This document shows, in pieces, positions 43,915 to 52,249 of a stretch of 64,000 nucleotides of DNA (position 1 is its first letter; every line of letters starts with the position of its first letter). The notes beneath the pieces were generated by a model, which ran no database searches, was not told the DNA's origin, and saw only the letters and a program-made list of their open reading frames with translations. The stretch covers positions 124,001 to 188,000 of the forward strand of contig JAFSDH010000002.1 of the NCBI GenBank assembly GCA_017436345.1, written 5' to 3'. The translations under genes and the position numbers were made by a program. Origin of the DNA: Bacilli bacterium (GTDB taxonomy: Bacteria; Bacillota_I; Bacilli_A; RF39; UBA660).

Positions 43915-44430
43915 ATGTTATTTAAAAAGACCAATTATTTAACAAAAAAATATATGCAGGATAAATATATTAAGTATGATCGAAAAAAAGTATACGAAAA
44001 CAAAACTAACTTTATGGAATTTTTAAAGCAAATAGAAGAAGAATTCTATACTCATGAATTTAAAGAAGATAAAAGATATGTCTGTGTATCTCGTCATCGC
44101 TTTTTAATCGATGAAATGAGTGAATTATATTTAACTAAAAAACAATGTGAAGAAAAACATCTAGATAAGTGTCCAACCGTATGGTGTTTAGACTCTCTTT
44201 TAGAACTTATTTTTTATCCTAATAATTTAACTATAAGTGCTCATGAATCTTTAATAAAATCTTCAATTATTTATCAAGATAAAACATTTAATGAATGCCG
44301 TGAAATTTATGAATCATATAACAAAGATGGAATTATTTCTTTAAATGAAAGAGACCATATTATGCATGCTTTAAATATGATTAAAGATTCTTTAAAAAAA
44401 TGTAATGAAAAATTAGAATGGAATGATTAG
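43915..44430 (+). CDS. Hypothetical protein, 171 aa
   Basis: A soluble, Lys- and Glu-rich, mostly helical protein with four Cys, two of them in EEKHLDKCPTVWC. No membrane segment or catalytic motif is visible and the family is not recognised. The start follows AGGTGATAG at a normal distance. It is a single-gene unit with its own terminator, between a divergent kinase-like gene and a surface protein gene. Confidence 0.6.
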   Translation: MLFKKTNYLTKKYMQDKYIKYDRKKVYENKTNFMEFLKQIEEEFYTHEFKEDKRYVCVSRHRFLIDEMSELYLTKKQCEEKHLDKCPTVWCLDSLLELIFYPNNLTISAHESLIKSSIIYQDKTFNECREIYESYNKDGIISLNERDHIMHALNMIKDSLKKCNEKLEWND

Positions 44431-44452
44431 ATAACAGTTTGGTTATCTTTTT
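44428..44452 (+). terminator. Terminator after the 171-aa hypothetical gene
   Basis: Stem GATAAC / GTTATC with a 6-base loop and five Ts; the stop codon TAG overlaps its left edge. Confidence 0.75.
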
Positions 44453-44511
44453 ATTTTATTGAAATATAATAAAAAAAGTAATATAATTACTTTAGAATAG
44501 GATTGATGTAT

Positions 44512-47460
44512 ATGGATAAGAAAGAAACTAAAAGAAATAACACATATAAAAAAATAATAATATTAGTTATTATTATTATAATCATACTTTTATTACTTAA
44601 ATTCTGTACTAAAAAGACATACATATTAACGATTAATTATAATAATGCTACAGAAGAATTGAAAATAGAGTTAGAAGAAAATGAATCTTATGAATTAATC
44701 ATACCTAGTAAAGATGGATATACATTTGATGGTTGGGATATCATAGGAGAAAACTCTAAGATAGAAAATAATATTTTTATAATGGGAAAAGAAGATACAT
44801 CAATAAATGCTAAATGGACTATATCATCCTATAAGATTAGTTATGAATTAAATGGAGGAACCCAAGAGCAAGAAGAAATAAATAATTATACAGAAAATAC
44901 AGAAACATTTACTTTACCAATTCCTAATAAAGCAGGATATACATTTGATGGTTGGTACAATAATAAAGATTTTGATGGACAAGCTGAAACTCAAATAGAA
45001 AAAGGAACTAAAAATAATAAAACATATTATGCGAAATGGGAACCTGTTGTATATGAAGTTGAATATGACTTAAATGGTGGAACAACTGATAAACCTTTGA
45101 TAAAAGAGTATACAATTGAAACAGATTCATTTGAACTAGCTGTTCCTACTAAAAAAGATTATATTTTTGTTGGATGGACTGGAAGTAATTTGAGCGATAA
45201 AAGCTTAAATGTATCAATAGAAAAGGGAACAATAGGTAGTAAAAAGTTTATTGCTAATTGGAAACCAATTAAATATAGTATTAGTTATGATTTAAATGGA
45301 GGTGTTTTAACAGGAAATATTATAGATTCCTTTACAGCCTCAACAAACACTTTTTCTTTACCAAAACCTGAAAAGAAAGGATATACATTTCTAGGTTGGT
45401 ACCAAAATGCTGATTTAACAGGAAATAAAATAACTGAAGTGAAAAAGGGTACAAGAGAAAATAAAAAATATTATGCAAGTTGGGAAGTTGCAACATATAA
45501 TATCAAATATAATCTTAATGGTGGTAATGTTAATGCTCCACTCCCAGTAACTTATAATATAAATTCAAATACAATGACAATACCTAATCCAATTAAAGAA
45601 CATTATATTTTTACTGGTTGGAAAGAAAGTAATAGTATTTCTACTATTAAAAATCTTACTATAAAGAAAGGATCTTATGGTAATAAAGAGTTTATCGCAA
45701 ACTATGAACCTCTTAATTATCAAATTACATATAAAATTAATGGTGGAATATTAAATGATTCTATTAATAAATATAATATTGAAACAAAAAACTTTGACTT
45801 ACCAATACCAATAAAAGATGGATACAAATTTGTTGGATGGTACACAAATAAAGATTTTGACGGTGAAATTATAAAAGAAATAAAGTCTGGTACAACAGGA
45901 GATAAAACATATTATGCTAAATGGGAATTGGTTTCATATGAGATTAATTATGAATTAAATGACGGGAATCAAGAAGAAAATCCAATAACAACATATACGA
46001 TAGAAACAAGTAAATTTAATCTTCCATTACCAACTAAAAATGGGTACAATTTCAAAGGATGGTATGAAAAATCAGATTTTTCTTCTAAAGCACTTGTGCA
46101 ACAAGAAGAAGGGAAATTTGGTAATAAAACGTATTATGCTAAATGGGAAAAATATAAAGATTATAATAATTCAACTATTATTGAAATGATGGAAGAACAA
46201 TACTCTTATGATGATGAACAAAGTCTTTTTGTTACAAGTTCAGCAGGAATAAACTTTTTAGATAAATCTAGTATTTCAAATGGTAATGGTATTTATATTA
46301 TGAGTTCCACTAAAAATGATGAATATCCAATTTATTATTACAGAGGAGCCGTACCAAACAATAACGTTGTCTTTGGAAAGTATTGTTGGAAAATTTTGAG
46401 AACTACAGAAACTGGTGGCATTAAATTAGTTTACAATGGTTTATTAAAAAGTGATGGAACATGTAGTAATGTTGGAAGTAATACCCAAATATATTCTAGT
46501 AAAACATTTAATCCAACAAATATTGGAATGGCTGGAGCAGGATATAGTTATACCGAAAAAACAAAACTAAAGCTAAATGCTAAGAATGATAAAAATATAA
46601 CAGAAGGAACAATATTTGCTAATGATATAGAATATGATAAAGAAAAAGGAATATATAATTTAATCGGTGATAAAGTTAAAACATCTACTAATTTTACTGA
46701 AGAAAAAGATAATAAAATAAAAGAACATCATTATACTTGCTTTAAAACAACAGAAGATGGTTGTTCAAGTGTATATTATGTTTATATGAGTAGAGACGCT
46801 CAAATATTCTATGTAACTTTAACAGATGGTCAAAAAATAGATAATCTATTAAAAATAGAATTTGATGGTAATTCAACAAATAATACTAAATCAACAATCC
46901 AAACAACTATAGAAACTTGGTACAAAGACAATATGAACGATTTAACAAATTATTTAGAGGACACTGTTTTCTGTAATGATAGATCTTTATATAACCCTTG
47001 GACATTAACTAGTTCAATAGCTAATGACAATGATATAAAAATGCACTTTGCTACTAAAGCTCGAGTAGCATACACAGGTAAACCAACTGTTAAATGTGCA
47101 TATAAAGCCGATAGTTTCACAGTTGATTCTAAAAATGGAAATGGTAAACTAACTTATCCAATTGGTTTAATAACATTTGATGAAGCAAATCTTGCTGGTT
47201 TTTCTTGGAATCAAGTAAGTGATGACAATTATTTATATACGGACAGAGTTTGGTGGACGATGTCACCTGGTTTTGTAAGTGCAACAGGAGTGTATAATGG
47301 TGTAATACATAGTACATTAGATCATGTAGCTGTAAACTATGTCGGAAGTAGCGGTGTTGCTGGGGGAGTAAGACCATCCATATCTTTAAAAAGTAATATA
47401 AAGATTATAAGTGGTGATGGAACTAGTGATAATCCATTTATCTTAGAAGATAATAAATAA
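44512..47460 (+). CDS. Membrane-anchored surface protein with seven InlB_B (Listeria-Bacteroides) repeats
   Basis: The 982-residue protein has a short cytoplasmic start and one membrane helix (KIIILVIIIIIILLLLKF, residues about 11-30). Seven InlB_B_2-type repeats of about 75 residues follow (pattern 'YxxNGG...F.LP.P.K.GYTFxGWY...Y.AKW'). The C-terminal domain of about 400 residues contains FGKYCWKILRTTETGG, WWTMSPGF and GVRPSISLKS, a DUF6273-like pattern shared with the protein at 41592-43067. It has no LPXTG motif, so it is held by the N-terminal helix. The repeats probably serve as a stalk and the tip domain may bind a host or polysaccharide ligand; that is inference. ATG 44512 is chosen over the nearby ATG 44506 and TTG 44503. 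Confidence 0.85.
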   Translation: MDKKETKRNNTYKKIIILVIIIIIILLLLKFCTKKTYILTINYNNATEELKIELEENESYELIIPSKDGYTFDGWDIIGENSKIENNIFIMGKEDTSINAKWTISSYKISYELNGGTQEQEEINNYTENTETFTLPIPNKAGYTFDGWYNNKDFDGQAETQIEKGTKNNKTYYAKWEPVVYEVEYDLNGGTTDKPLIKEYTIETDSFELAVPTKKDYIFVGWTGSNLSDKSLNVSIEKGTIGSKKFIANWKPIKYSISYDLNGGVLTGNIIDSFTASTNTFSLPKPEKKGYTFLGWYQNADLTGNKITEVKKGTRENKKYYASWEVATYNIKYNLNGGNVNAPLPVTYNINSNTMTIPNPIKEHYIFTGWKESNSISTIKNLTIKKGSYGNKEFIANYEPLNYQITYKINGGILNDSINKYNIETKNFDLPIPIKDGYKFVGWYTNKDFDGEIIKEIKSGTTGDKTYYAKWELVSYEINYELNDGNQEENPITTYTIETSKFNLPLPTKNGYNFKGWYEKSDFSSKALVQQEEGKFGNKTYYAKWEKYKDYNNSTIIEMMEEQYSYDDEQSLFVTSSAGINFLDKSSISNGNGIYIMSSTKNDEYPIYYYRGAVPNNNVVFGKYCWKILRTTETGGIKLVYNGLLKSDGTCSNVGSNTQIYSSKTFNPTNIGMAGAGYSYTEKTKLKLNAKNDKNITEGTIFANDIEYDKEKGIYNLIGDKVKTSTNFTEEKDNKIKEHHYTCFKTTEDGCSSVYYVYMSRDAQIFYVTLTDGQKIDNLLKIEFDGNSTNNTKSTIQTTIETWYKDNMNDLTNYLEDTVFCNDRSLYNPWTLTSSIANDNDIKMHFATKARVAYTGKPTVKCAYKADSFTVDSKNGNGKLTYPIGLITFDEANLAGFSWNQVSDDNYLYTDRVWWTMSPGFVSATGVYNGVIHSTLDHVAVNYVGSSGVAGGVRPSISLKSNIKIISGDGTSDNPFILEDNK

Positions 47461-47497
47461 AAGACATACCAATATATGTCTTTTTTTATGTTATAAT
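47459..47497 (+). promoter_or_regulatory. Terminator joined to the next gene's promoter
   Basis: Stem AAAAGACATA / TATGTCTTTT (47459-47484) with a T tract is followed immediately by ATGT-TATAAT (-10 at 47492-47497), 24 bases before the next start. Confidence 0.75.
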
Positions 47498-47520
47498 GTA
47501 CATATAATAAGGTGATATAT

Positions 47521-48138
47521 ATGAAAGAAGTAATAAGAAGGATAACGGATAAAAGAATTAAATCATTTGAAAAAAATTTCATTTGGTTTGTATTAGGACT
47601 TTCCTTTATACTTGTCGCATTTAGATATGATTCAGGTTTTCTAGATGAATTAAGTATTATTGTTATGATGTTTATGATTATTCCTTTGAATAATGGACTA
47701 AAAGATCTTATTTATATATTATTTCCAACCAAAACGCCCATCTTTAGACAATTAAAACATATTGGTAATAAAGCAGCTATTTGTGAATATATTTTAAAAC
47801 AAGAAGAACAAAAAATATATGAAGATGATGTAGTAATGATTACTCCTAAGTTAATAATTGATAAAATAAATTTTGAAAATGCCGTATTACTTGATAATAT
47901 ATATTCTATATCTTTAATCATAACTACAAAGAAAAATAAAAAAGAAGAAGTTAAATTAAAGATAGAATGTTATAATCGTAAAAATATAGATATAAATTAT
48001 CCTGATACATATGATAAAGATAATTTACAAGAAAAAGCTAACGAAACTATTAAAAAAATTAATGAAATAGCTAATAATGGTAAAACAACTAAGACCCAAT
48101 TGAATAGTAATATCATAACACATATAATTGAGAAGTAA
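47521..48138 (+). CDS. Hypothetical two-helix membrane protein
   Basis: The 205-residue protein has two hydrophobic helices near the N-terminus (about residues 18-36 and 45-68) and a Lys/Glu-rich cytoplasmic domain of about 120 residues. The fold resembles small membrane-associated signalling proteins but no family is recognised. ATG 47521 is preferred, as the in-frame GTG (47512) is part of the AAGGTG site. Single-gene unit. Confidence 0.6.
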   Translation: MKEVIRRITDKRIKSFEKNFIWFVLGLSFILVAFRYDSGFLDELSIIVMMFMIIPLNNGLKDLIYILFPTKTPIFRQLKHIGNKAAICEYILKQEEQKIYEDDVVMITPKLIIDKINFENAVLLDNIYSISLIITTKKNKKEEVKLKIECYNRKNIDINYPDTYDKDNLQEKANETIKKINEIANNGKTTKTQLNSNIITHIIEK

Positions 48139-48139
48139 T

Positions 48140-48177
48140 AAAAGATATGCTTTAGACATATCTTTTTATGTTATAAT
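48140..48177 (+). promoter_or_regulatory. Terminator joined to the next gene's promoter
   Basis: Stem AAAAGATATG / CATATCTTTT plus Ts is followed by ATGT-TATAAT (-10 at 48172-48177). Confidence 0.75.
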
Positions 48178-48199
48178 AATAAGTAGGGAGTGAGGTTCT

Positions 48200-48652
48200 A
48201 TGATAAAAAATTCTAAATCTATCGCATGTCCAAGTTGTAAAAGTAATGATATTGATTTAACTATTGGATATATTAATGCTGATGAAAGAGAAATTGTTTA
48301 CGAAGATACTAAAGCTTTTGAATATTCAAGAGATAAAGTAATGGATTGTAAGTGTAAAAAATGTGATACTAAGTATTCTGTAAATCAAGGTAGAGAAATA
48401 TATACATTACTTCGTAAACCAATGCCATTAACAGTATCAGGAGATGTTAAATTAATTTCTTTTTATACAACTGAATTTGGATATGATTTTAAATTATTAA
48501 GAATGTCTACTTATAATAATAGAAGTATCTTAATGGCTCAAGTAGAAAATGATCAATATCCAGTAATAATTCCTGATGAAAAAGGTATTGAAAAAGATTC
48601 AACTAAAGTAAAATCATTAATATTTAATACATGGATGAATAGATATCGTTAA
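48200..48652 (+). CDS. Zinc-ribbon hypothetical protein
   Basis: The 150-residue soluble protein has two CxxC pairs (CPSCKSND at residues 10-13 and CKCKKCD at about 50-55), likely coordinating one zinc ion, followed by an alpha/beta domain. No membrane helix is present, unlike other zinc-ribbon proteins of this window. Function is not assignable; zinc ribbons of this kind often mediate protein or nucleic acid contacts. RBS AGGGAG. Confidence 0.6.
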   Translation: MIKNSKSIACPSCKSNDIDLTIGYINADEREIVYEDTKAFEYSRDKVMDCKCKKCDTKYSVNQGREIYTLLRKPMPLTVSGDVKLISFYTTEFGYDFKLLRMSTYNNRSILMAQVENDQYPVIIPDEKGIEKDSTKVKSLIFNTWMNRYR

Positions 48653-48688
48653 AACATAGAGAAATCTATGTTTTATTTATGTTATAAT
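48651..48688 (+). promoter_or_regulatory. Terminator joined to the next gene's promoter
   Basis: Stem AAAACATAGA / TCTATGTTTT overlaps the stop region of the previous gene. ATGT-TATAAT (-10 at 48683-48688) follows, 17 bases before the small gene. Confidence 0.7.
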
Positions 48689-48704
48689 TTATTTAGGTGA
48701 TTAT

Positions 48705-48872
48705 ATGAGTCTATTTGATATGTTTTCTACAAAGAAAAGTAAAGATAAAGAATTAGATAATTTAGGTCTATTTAAAAATGAAAAAAAAGAATATAAAAAA
48801 GGTAATTATGATAAATCTAATTTTGAAGAAGAAGAACTAGAAGATGATGATTATTATTCTGAAGATGATTAA
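48705..48872 (+). CDS. Small highly charged protein, 55 aa
   Basis: ATG 48705 is preceded by AGGTG and an extended -10. The 55-codon frame encodes a Lys-rich first half (MFSTKKSKDKELDN) and a strongly acidic end (EEEELEDDDYYSEDD), with no Cys and no membrane segment. The polar bias and proper signals make it a likely real gene. The next gene follows 15 bases later without a terminator, so they may be co-transcribed. No family recognised. Confidence 0.6.
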   Translation: MSLFDMFSTKKSKDKELDNLGLFKNEKKEYKKGNYDKSNFEEEELEDDDYYSEDD

Positions 48873-48887
48873 AAGTAGGGGGACTAT

Positions 48888-49526
48888 ATGAAAGAAGAAG
48901 TAATATCTATTATAAAAAGATCGTGGACTAAAGATACTTGTTATCCAGGATGTATTGAAGATTGGTCTAAAGATAATCCATCACTTGGTCAATGTGCAGT
49001 TACATCTTTAATTGTAAATGATTTCTTTGGTGGTAAAATAATGCGTTGTATGTGTAATGGAATAAGTCATTACTATAATGTTGTTAATAATGAAATAATT
49101 GATTTAACTGTAGATCAATTTAATGGAGAAATACCAAACTATGAAGAAGGAGAAGAACGTACTAGAGATTATCTTTTATCAAATTCAGATACTAGAGTAA
49201 GATATGTTTTGCTTCTTTATACTACAAAACTAAATTTCTTAAAATATGGTACAAAGACTTATCATTTACGAGATGAACATAATAAAGAAATAGAAAGTAT
49301 TATTCCAGGTACACTAGGTGGAAATAAAAGATTAAAGATATATGGAAAACTAGATTGTCCTTCGGCTTTAAGACATATAGAAGATGGTAAATATGTAAAA
49401 CATAGAGTTTTTTTTGCAGATGAAGAAACAGCTATTAAAGCCGGATATCGACCTTGTGGTGTATGTATGAAAAAAGAATATGAAGAATGGAAAGAAAATC
49501 ATAATAAGAAAGTTAAGAAGAAATAA
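48888..49526 (+). CDS. YunG-like domain fused to Ada-type zinc-binding domain
   Basis: The N-terminal ~125 residues (SLGQCAVTSLIVNDFFGG, NGISHYYNVVNNE, IDLTVDQF) resemble the YunG family of Bacillus, which has a papain-like Cys-His look: Cys in GQCAVTSL and His in SHYYN. The C-terminal ~55 residues (KIYGKLDCPSALRHI, RVFFADEETAIKAGYRPCGVC) match the zinc-binding repair domain of Ada, which in E. coli removes methyl groups from DNA phosphotriesters. Here it lacks the accompanying AraC and methyltransferase domains. The combination suggests a DNA-damage or nucleic-acid link but this is inference. RBS GGGGG. Confidence 0.7.
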   Translation: MKEEVISIIKRSWTKDTCYPGCIEDWSKDNPSLGQCAVTSLIVNDFFGGKIMRCMCNGISHYYNVVNNEIIDLTVDQFNGEIPNYEEGEERTRDYLLSNSDTRVRYVLLLYTTKLNFLKYGTKTYHLRDEHNKEIESIIPGTLGGNKRLKIYGKLDCPSALRHIEDGKYVKHRVFFADEETAIKAGYRPCGVCMKKEYEEWKENHNKKVKKK

Positions 49527-49533
49527 ATAAAAG

Positions 49534-49562
49534 AAAAGGTGTAGAATATCTACACCTTTTTA
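49534..49562. terminator. Bidirectional terminator between converging genes
   Basis: A 12-bp stem AAAAGGTGTAGA / TCTACACCTTTT with a 3-base loop, A-rich on one side and T-rich on the other. Confidence 0.9.
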
Positions 49563-49581
49563 AATTAAATAATTATTTATA

Positions 49582-51288
49582 TTATTTCTTTAAAGTAACA
49601 CTAGTGATACCATCAGTAACTCTAACTGTATTGTCAAGAAGAAAAGTATGTTTATCTCCTTCCTCATTATGAGAAGTGCCTTTCCATACTAATAAACTAC
49701 CTTTATGCATAAATTCTCCTTCTTTTTCATAAAAGTAAATAGATTTAGGATTATTTTTATTTAATAAACCAACATATACTTTATAAGTACCAGGACAAAA
49801 ATCTAATCCAGCAATTATATCTTTTTCTGTACCACCATCAAAATTAAAAGTATAACTATTCTTACATTCATTAATAACCCTTAAATCAAAACAATGTTTC
49901 TTATTAACATCATATTCTGGAACAATACAAATAGTTGTAGTTCCATATTTTAATCCTTTAATATTATTATTTTCATCAATTGATACAATATTTTTATCGT
50001 ATTCTAAACTAACATTTTTATTTTTTACATCAGGACTGATACTATAACTAAATTTAATTGTTTTATTAACTTCTACATAAGTATTACCAAAACTAGCATT
50101 TACTACTAAATCAGATTTAGTAATATTAACATTGATATCTTTTTTGCTTTCATTACCATCTTTATCACTAACTTTTATTTCAATAATTTTATTACCAGCT
50201 TCTTTAAAATCAATTCCATCAGTATTAATAATAGCTTTACTATTATCTATTTCTCCATCACTATAATCATATAATTTAAAACATGTATTTAAATCAATAT
50301 TATCAGTATCAGTATAGGAACAATTAACTTCTTCAATAACAGGCCCCATATCATCTATTAATTTAAACTCTATATCTTTTTCTTCAGTTTTAAAAATATT
50401 TTTTAAATAAGTAGTAAAAGTTACTTTTAAATTTTCTTTATCAATAACAACATTACTAATAACTATATCAGAATAAGTCTTATCTAAATTTTTTTCTAAG
50501 AAGTTATAACTAGAACATGTACCATCAATATGACATTCCATACTTAATTCAGATACTTTAACTTCTTTATTTTTAACTACAACTTTTTCATTTAAAAAAT
50601 ATAAACAAATAGAGATAATTGCAACTAAAATAATAACAAGAATTGTAATTAATACTATTTTTATAGTTTTCTTTTTCTTTTCTTCTTTGTTATATTTAGA
50701 AGTAATAAACTTATTAACTTTATCTTCTAGCTTTGCTTTTTCATTCTTATCACAATAAAGAATATAATTATTCCAATATATATTTAGCTCGCGACTAGAA
50801 ACTTTACAATCTAGATCTTTAAAATTATTAGTAGAATCATTTAATATTTTTAACCAAAATTCTTTGTTTAAAGAAGTAATATTACTTAAATATTTTTTAC
50901 AGTCATGATCACTAGCAATAGAAGTATACTTTTCCCAATAATCATTTATTTCTTCCATTTCTTTAACTCTAGTAATTTCTTTTTTAAATTCATTAGTAAT
51001 ACTTAAAATAAGTCCAATATATACTTCTGGTTTATGAGCATATTTATCAAGTAATTCTAAATATAATTCATACGCTGTATCATAATCTTTAAATTTATGT
51101 AGCGTGGTATAAGCAACTTTTAAAGAAGTATCATCTGTGATTTCAACTGTACCACTATGTTCAACTCGCTTAATACCATCATCAATCGTAAAGTGTGAAC
51201 CACAATATTCACAAACACCATCACGACTACCATCTTTTAATTTTAAATTAGCATTACAATTAGGACACTTATGTGTAACTACTTTCAT
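49582..51288 (-). CDS. Zinc-ribbon, single-pass membrane protein with extracellular Ig-like domains
   Basis: The 568-residue protein starts with a zinc ribbon (CPNCNANL...CEYC, residues 7-27) and a helical cytoplasmic region of about 170 residues. One membrane helix follows (IVLITILVIILVAIISICLYF, about residues 205-226; written IVLITILVII / LVAIISICLYF). The extracellular part has a beta-sandwich (GPVIEEVNCSY...AGNKIIEIKVSDKDGN), a BIG2-like domain (VSLEYDKNIVSIDENNNIKG) and a terminal beta domain. This is a receptor-like architecture joining a cytoplasmic zinc domain to an outer sensor. ATG 51288 with GGTGATGAT upstream is chosen; the frame extends further upstream but crosses the promoter (TATAAT, 51305-51310) and the opposing gene. 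Confidence 0.75.
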   Translation of the reverse strand: MKVVTHKCPNCNANLKLKDGSRDGVCEYCGSHFTIDDGIKRVEHSGTVEITDDTSLKVAYTTLHKFKDYDTAYELYLELLDKYAHKPEVYIGLILSITNEFKKEITRVKEMEEINDYWEKYTSIASDHDCKKYLSNITSLNKEFWLKILNDSTNNFKDLDCKVSSRELNIYWNNYILYCDKNEKAKLEDKVNKFITSKYNKEEKKKKTIKIVLITILVIILVAIISICLYFLNEKVVVKNKEVKVSELSMECHIDGTCSSYNFLEKNLDKTYSDIVISNVVIDKENLKVTFTTYLKNIFKTEEKDIEFKLIDDMGPVIEEVNCSYTDTDNIDLNTCFKLYDYSDGEIDNSKAIINTDGIDFKEAGNKIIEIKVSDKDGNESKKDINVNITKSDLVVNASFGNTYVEVNKTIKFSYSISPDVKNKNVSLEYDKNIVSIDENNNIKGLKYGTTTICIVPEYDVNKKHCFDLRVINECKNSYTFNFDGGTEKDIIAGLDFCPGTYKVYVGLLNKNNPKSIYFYEKEGEFMHKGSLLVWKGTSHNEEGDKHTFLLDNTVRVTDGITSVTLKK

Positions 51289-51304
51289 ATCATCACCTAA
51301 TATA

Positions 51305-51313
51305 ATTATATCA
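51305..51313 (-). promoter_or_regulatory. Extended -10 promoter of the zinc-ribbon/Ig-like gene
   Basis: Minus-strand TGA-TATAAT, 17 bases before the start. The divergent DUF3592-like gene starts at 51365. Confidence 0.55.
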
Positions 51314-51364
51314 TTTAAATAAAAAAAGTAATATGATAAAATAAAATATATAGTAGGTGATAGT

Positions 51365-52123
51365 ATGAAAGAAAATAATAATATGAGTAATAGTGTTGAA
51401 AAAGATAATAAAAAACAAAATCCCAAAGAAGAAAAAGGTAAGATATGGGGTGTTATTTTTTTTGCCTGGTTCTTTGCATCAATTATCGCATTAATGTATT
51501 TTAGCAAAACGAATCAATTGTTTTCAGTAGCTGTATTTGGACAATATTTTTTAGTGTTTGGATTGTTGGGATTTAATGCAAGTAAAAATGAAAAAGGCTT
51601 TGACAAATACTTTCCTTTAATATTTGCGCTAGTAGGACTAATATGCATTATAGTTCCACTTCTAATGGCAAATCCTGATTTTTTATCAGTAACAATTATT
51701 TGGGATAATGCTATTCCAGCATTAATGCTTTTAGCATTTGTATTATCTGGTTTTGGATTAATATTTATACCAATGATTTCAAGAAGAAAAAAACTAGAAA
51801 CAACAACATATAAAATTACTGCAACAATAAAAAAATACAAAACAACAAGAGGTGATTCATCGACAGTATATTGTCCAATATATGAGTTTTATTATAATGG
51901 AAAAGAATATTTAGTCGATGATAATTCATATACTAATGTTGGAGTAAAACCAGTTGGTACTAATGTCGAATTATTAATAGATCCAAATAATCCTGAAGAA
52001 TTTTTAACTAAAGAAAGATGGAATGGAGCAAGTATCATTACTCTTATATTGGGAATAATGTTTCTACTAATGTCTCTACCAATATTTATATATTTCATAA
52101 CTAACAATCCTTTAATTGCATAA
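51365..52123 (+). CDS. DUF3592-like membrane protein
   Basis: The 252-residue protein has a charged N-terminus, four membrane helices (about residues 27-47, 52-70, 82-102 and 115-138), a soluble domain and a final helix. The soluble part contains TATIKKYKTTRG, CPIYEFYYNGKEY and ELLIDPNNPEEF, a typical DUF3592 arrangement. Function unknown. RBS GTAGGTGATAG. It ends in its terminator. Confidence 0.7.
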   Translation: MKENNNMSNSVEKDNKKQNPKEEKGKIWGVIFFAWFFASIIALMYFSKTNQLFSVAVFGQYFLVFGLLGFNASKNEKGFDKYFPLIFALVGLICIIVPLLMANPDFLSVTIIWDNAIPALMLLAFVLSGFGLIFIPMISRRKKLETTTYKITATIKKYKTTRGDSSTVYCPIYEFYYNGKEYLVDDNSYTNVGVKPVGTNVELLIDPNNPEEFLTKERWNGASIITLILGIMFLLMSLPIFIYFITNNPLIA

Positions 52124-52149
52124 AACAACCTAGTGGTTGTTTTAATTTT
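52122..52149 (+). terminator. Terminator after the DUF3592-like gene
   Basis: Stem AAAACAACC / GGTTGTTTT with a TAGT loop, then AATTTT. The stop codon overlaps its left edge. Confidence 0.8.
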
Positions 52150-52159
52150 GAAACAAAAA

Positions 52160-52174
52160 GTGTATAAAATACAC
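52160..52174. repeat. Palindrome GTGTAT-N3-ATACAC upstream of the oxidoreductase cluster promoter
   Basis: A perfect 6-bp inverted repeat, 10 bp upstream of the -35. It could be an upstream operator related to the two palindromes at 52202 and 52228. Confidence 0.5.
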
Positions 52175-52183
52175 CAAAAACCA

Positions 52184-52212
52184 TTGACAAATGTAAAATA
52201 TACACATATACT
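52184..52212 (+). promoter_or_regulatory. Promoter of the oxidoreductase/kinase/radical SAM cluster
   Basis: TTGACA (52184-52189), a 17-bp spacer and TATACT (52207-52212). The -10 lies inside a perfect palindrome. Confidence 0.75.
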
Positions 52213-52220
52213 ATATGTGT
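52202..52220. promoter_or_regulatory. Palindromic operator overlapping the -10
   Basis: ACACATATA-C-TATATGTGT is a perfect 9-bp inverted repeat covering the -10 element. A protein bound there would exclude RNA polymerase. Confidence 0.65.
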
Positions 52221-52227
52221 AAAAAGA

Positions 52228-52239
52228 GACACATGTGTC
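52228..52239. promoter_or_regulatory. Second palindromic site before the ribosome binding site
   Basis: GACACATGTGTC is a perfect 12-bp palindrome sharing ACACAT/ATGTGT with the upstream operator. It lies just before AGGAGGG. Confidence 0.55.
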
Positions 52240-52249
52240 AGGAGGGTTT

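Noticed and set aside
44700-46150. DNA repeat array in the InlB_B protein gene
   Set aside because: The periodicity of about 225 bases is from protein repeats that have diverged at the DNA level, not an array.
51289-51507. N-terminal extension of the zinc-ribbon/Ig-like gene by 73 codons
   Set aside because: It crosses a -10 and the divergent gene's 5' end; the zinc ribbon and RBS support ATG 51288.
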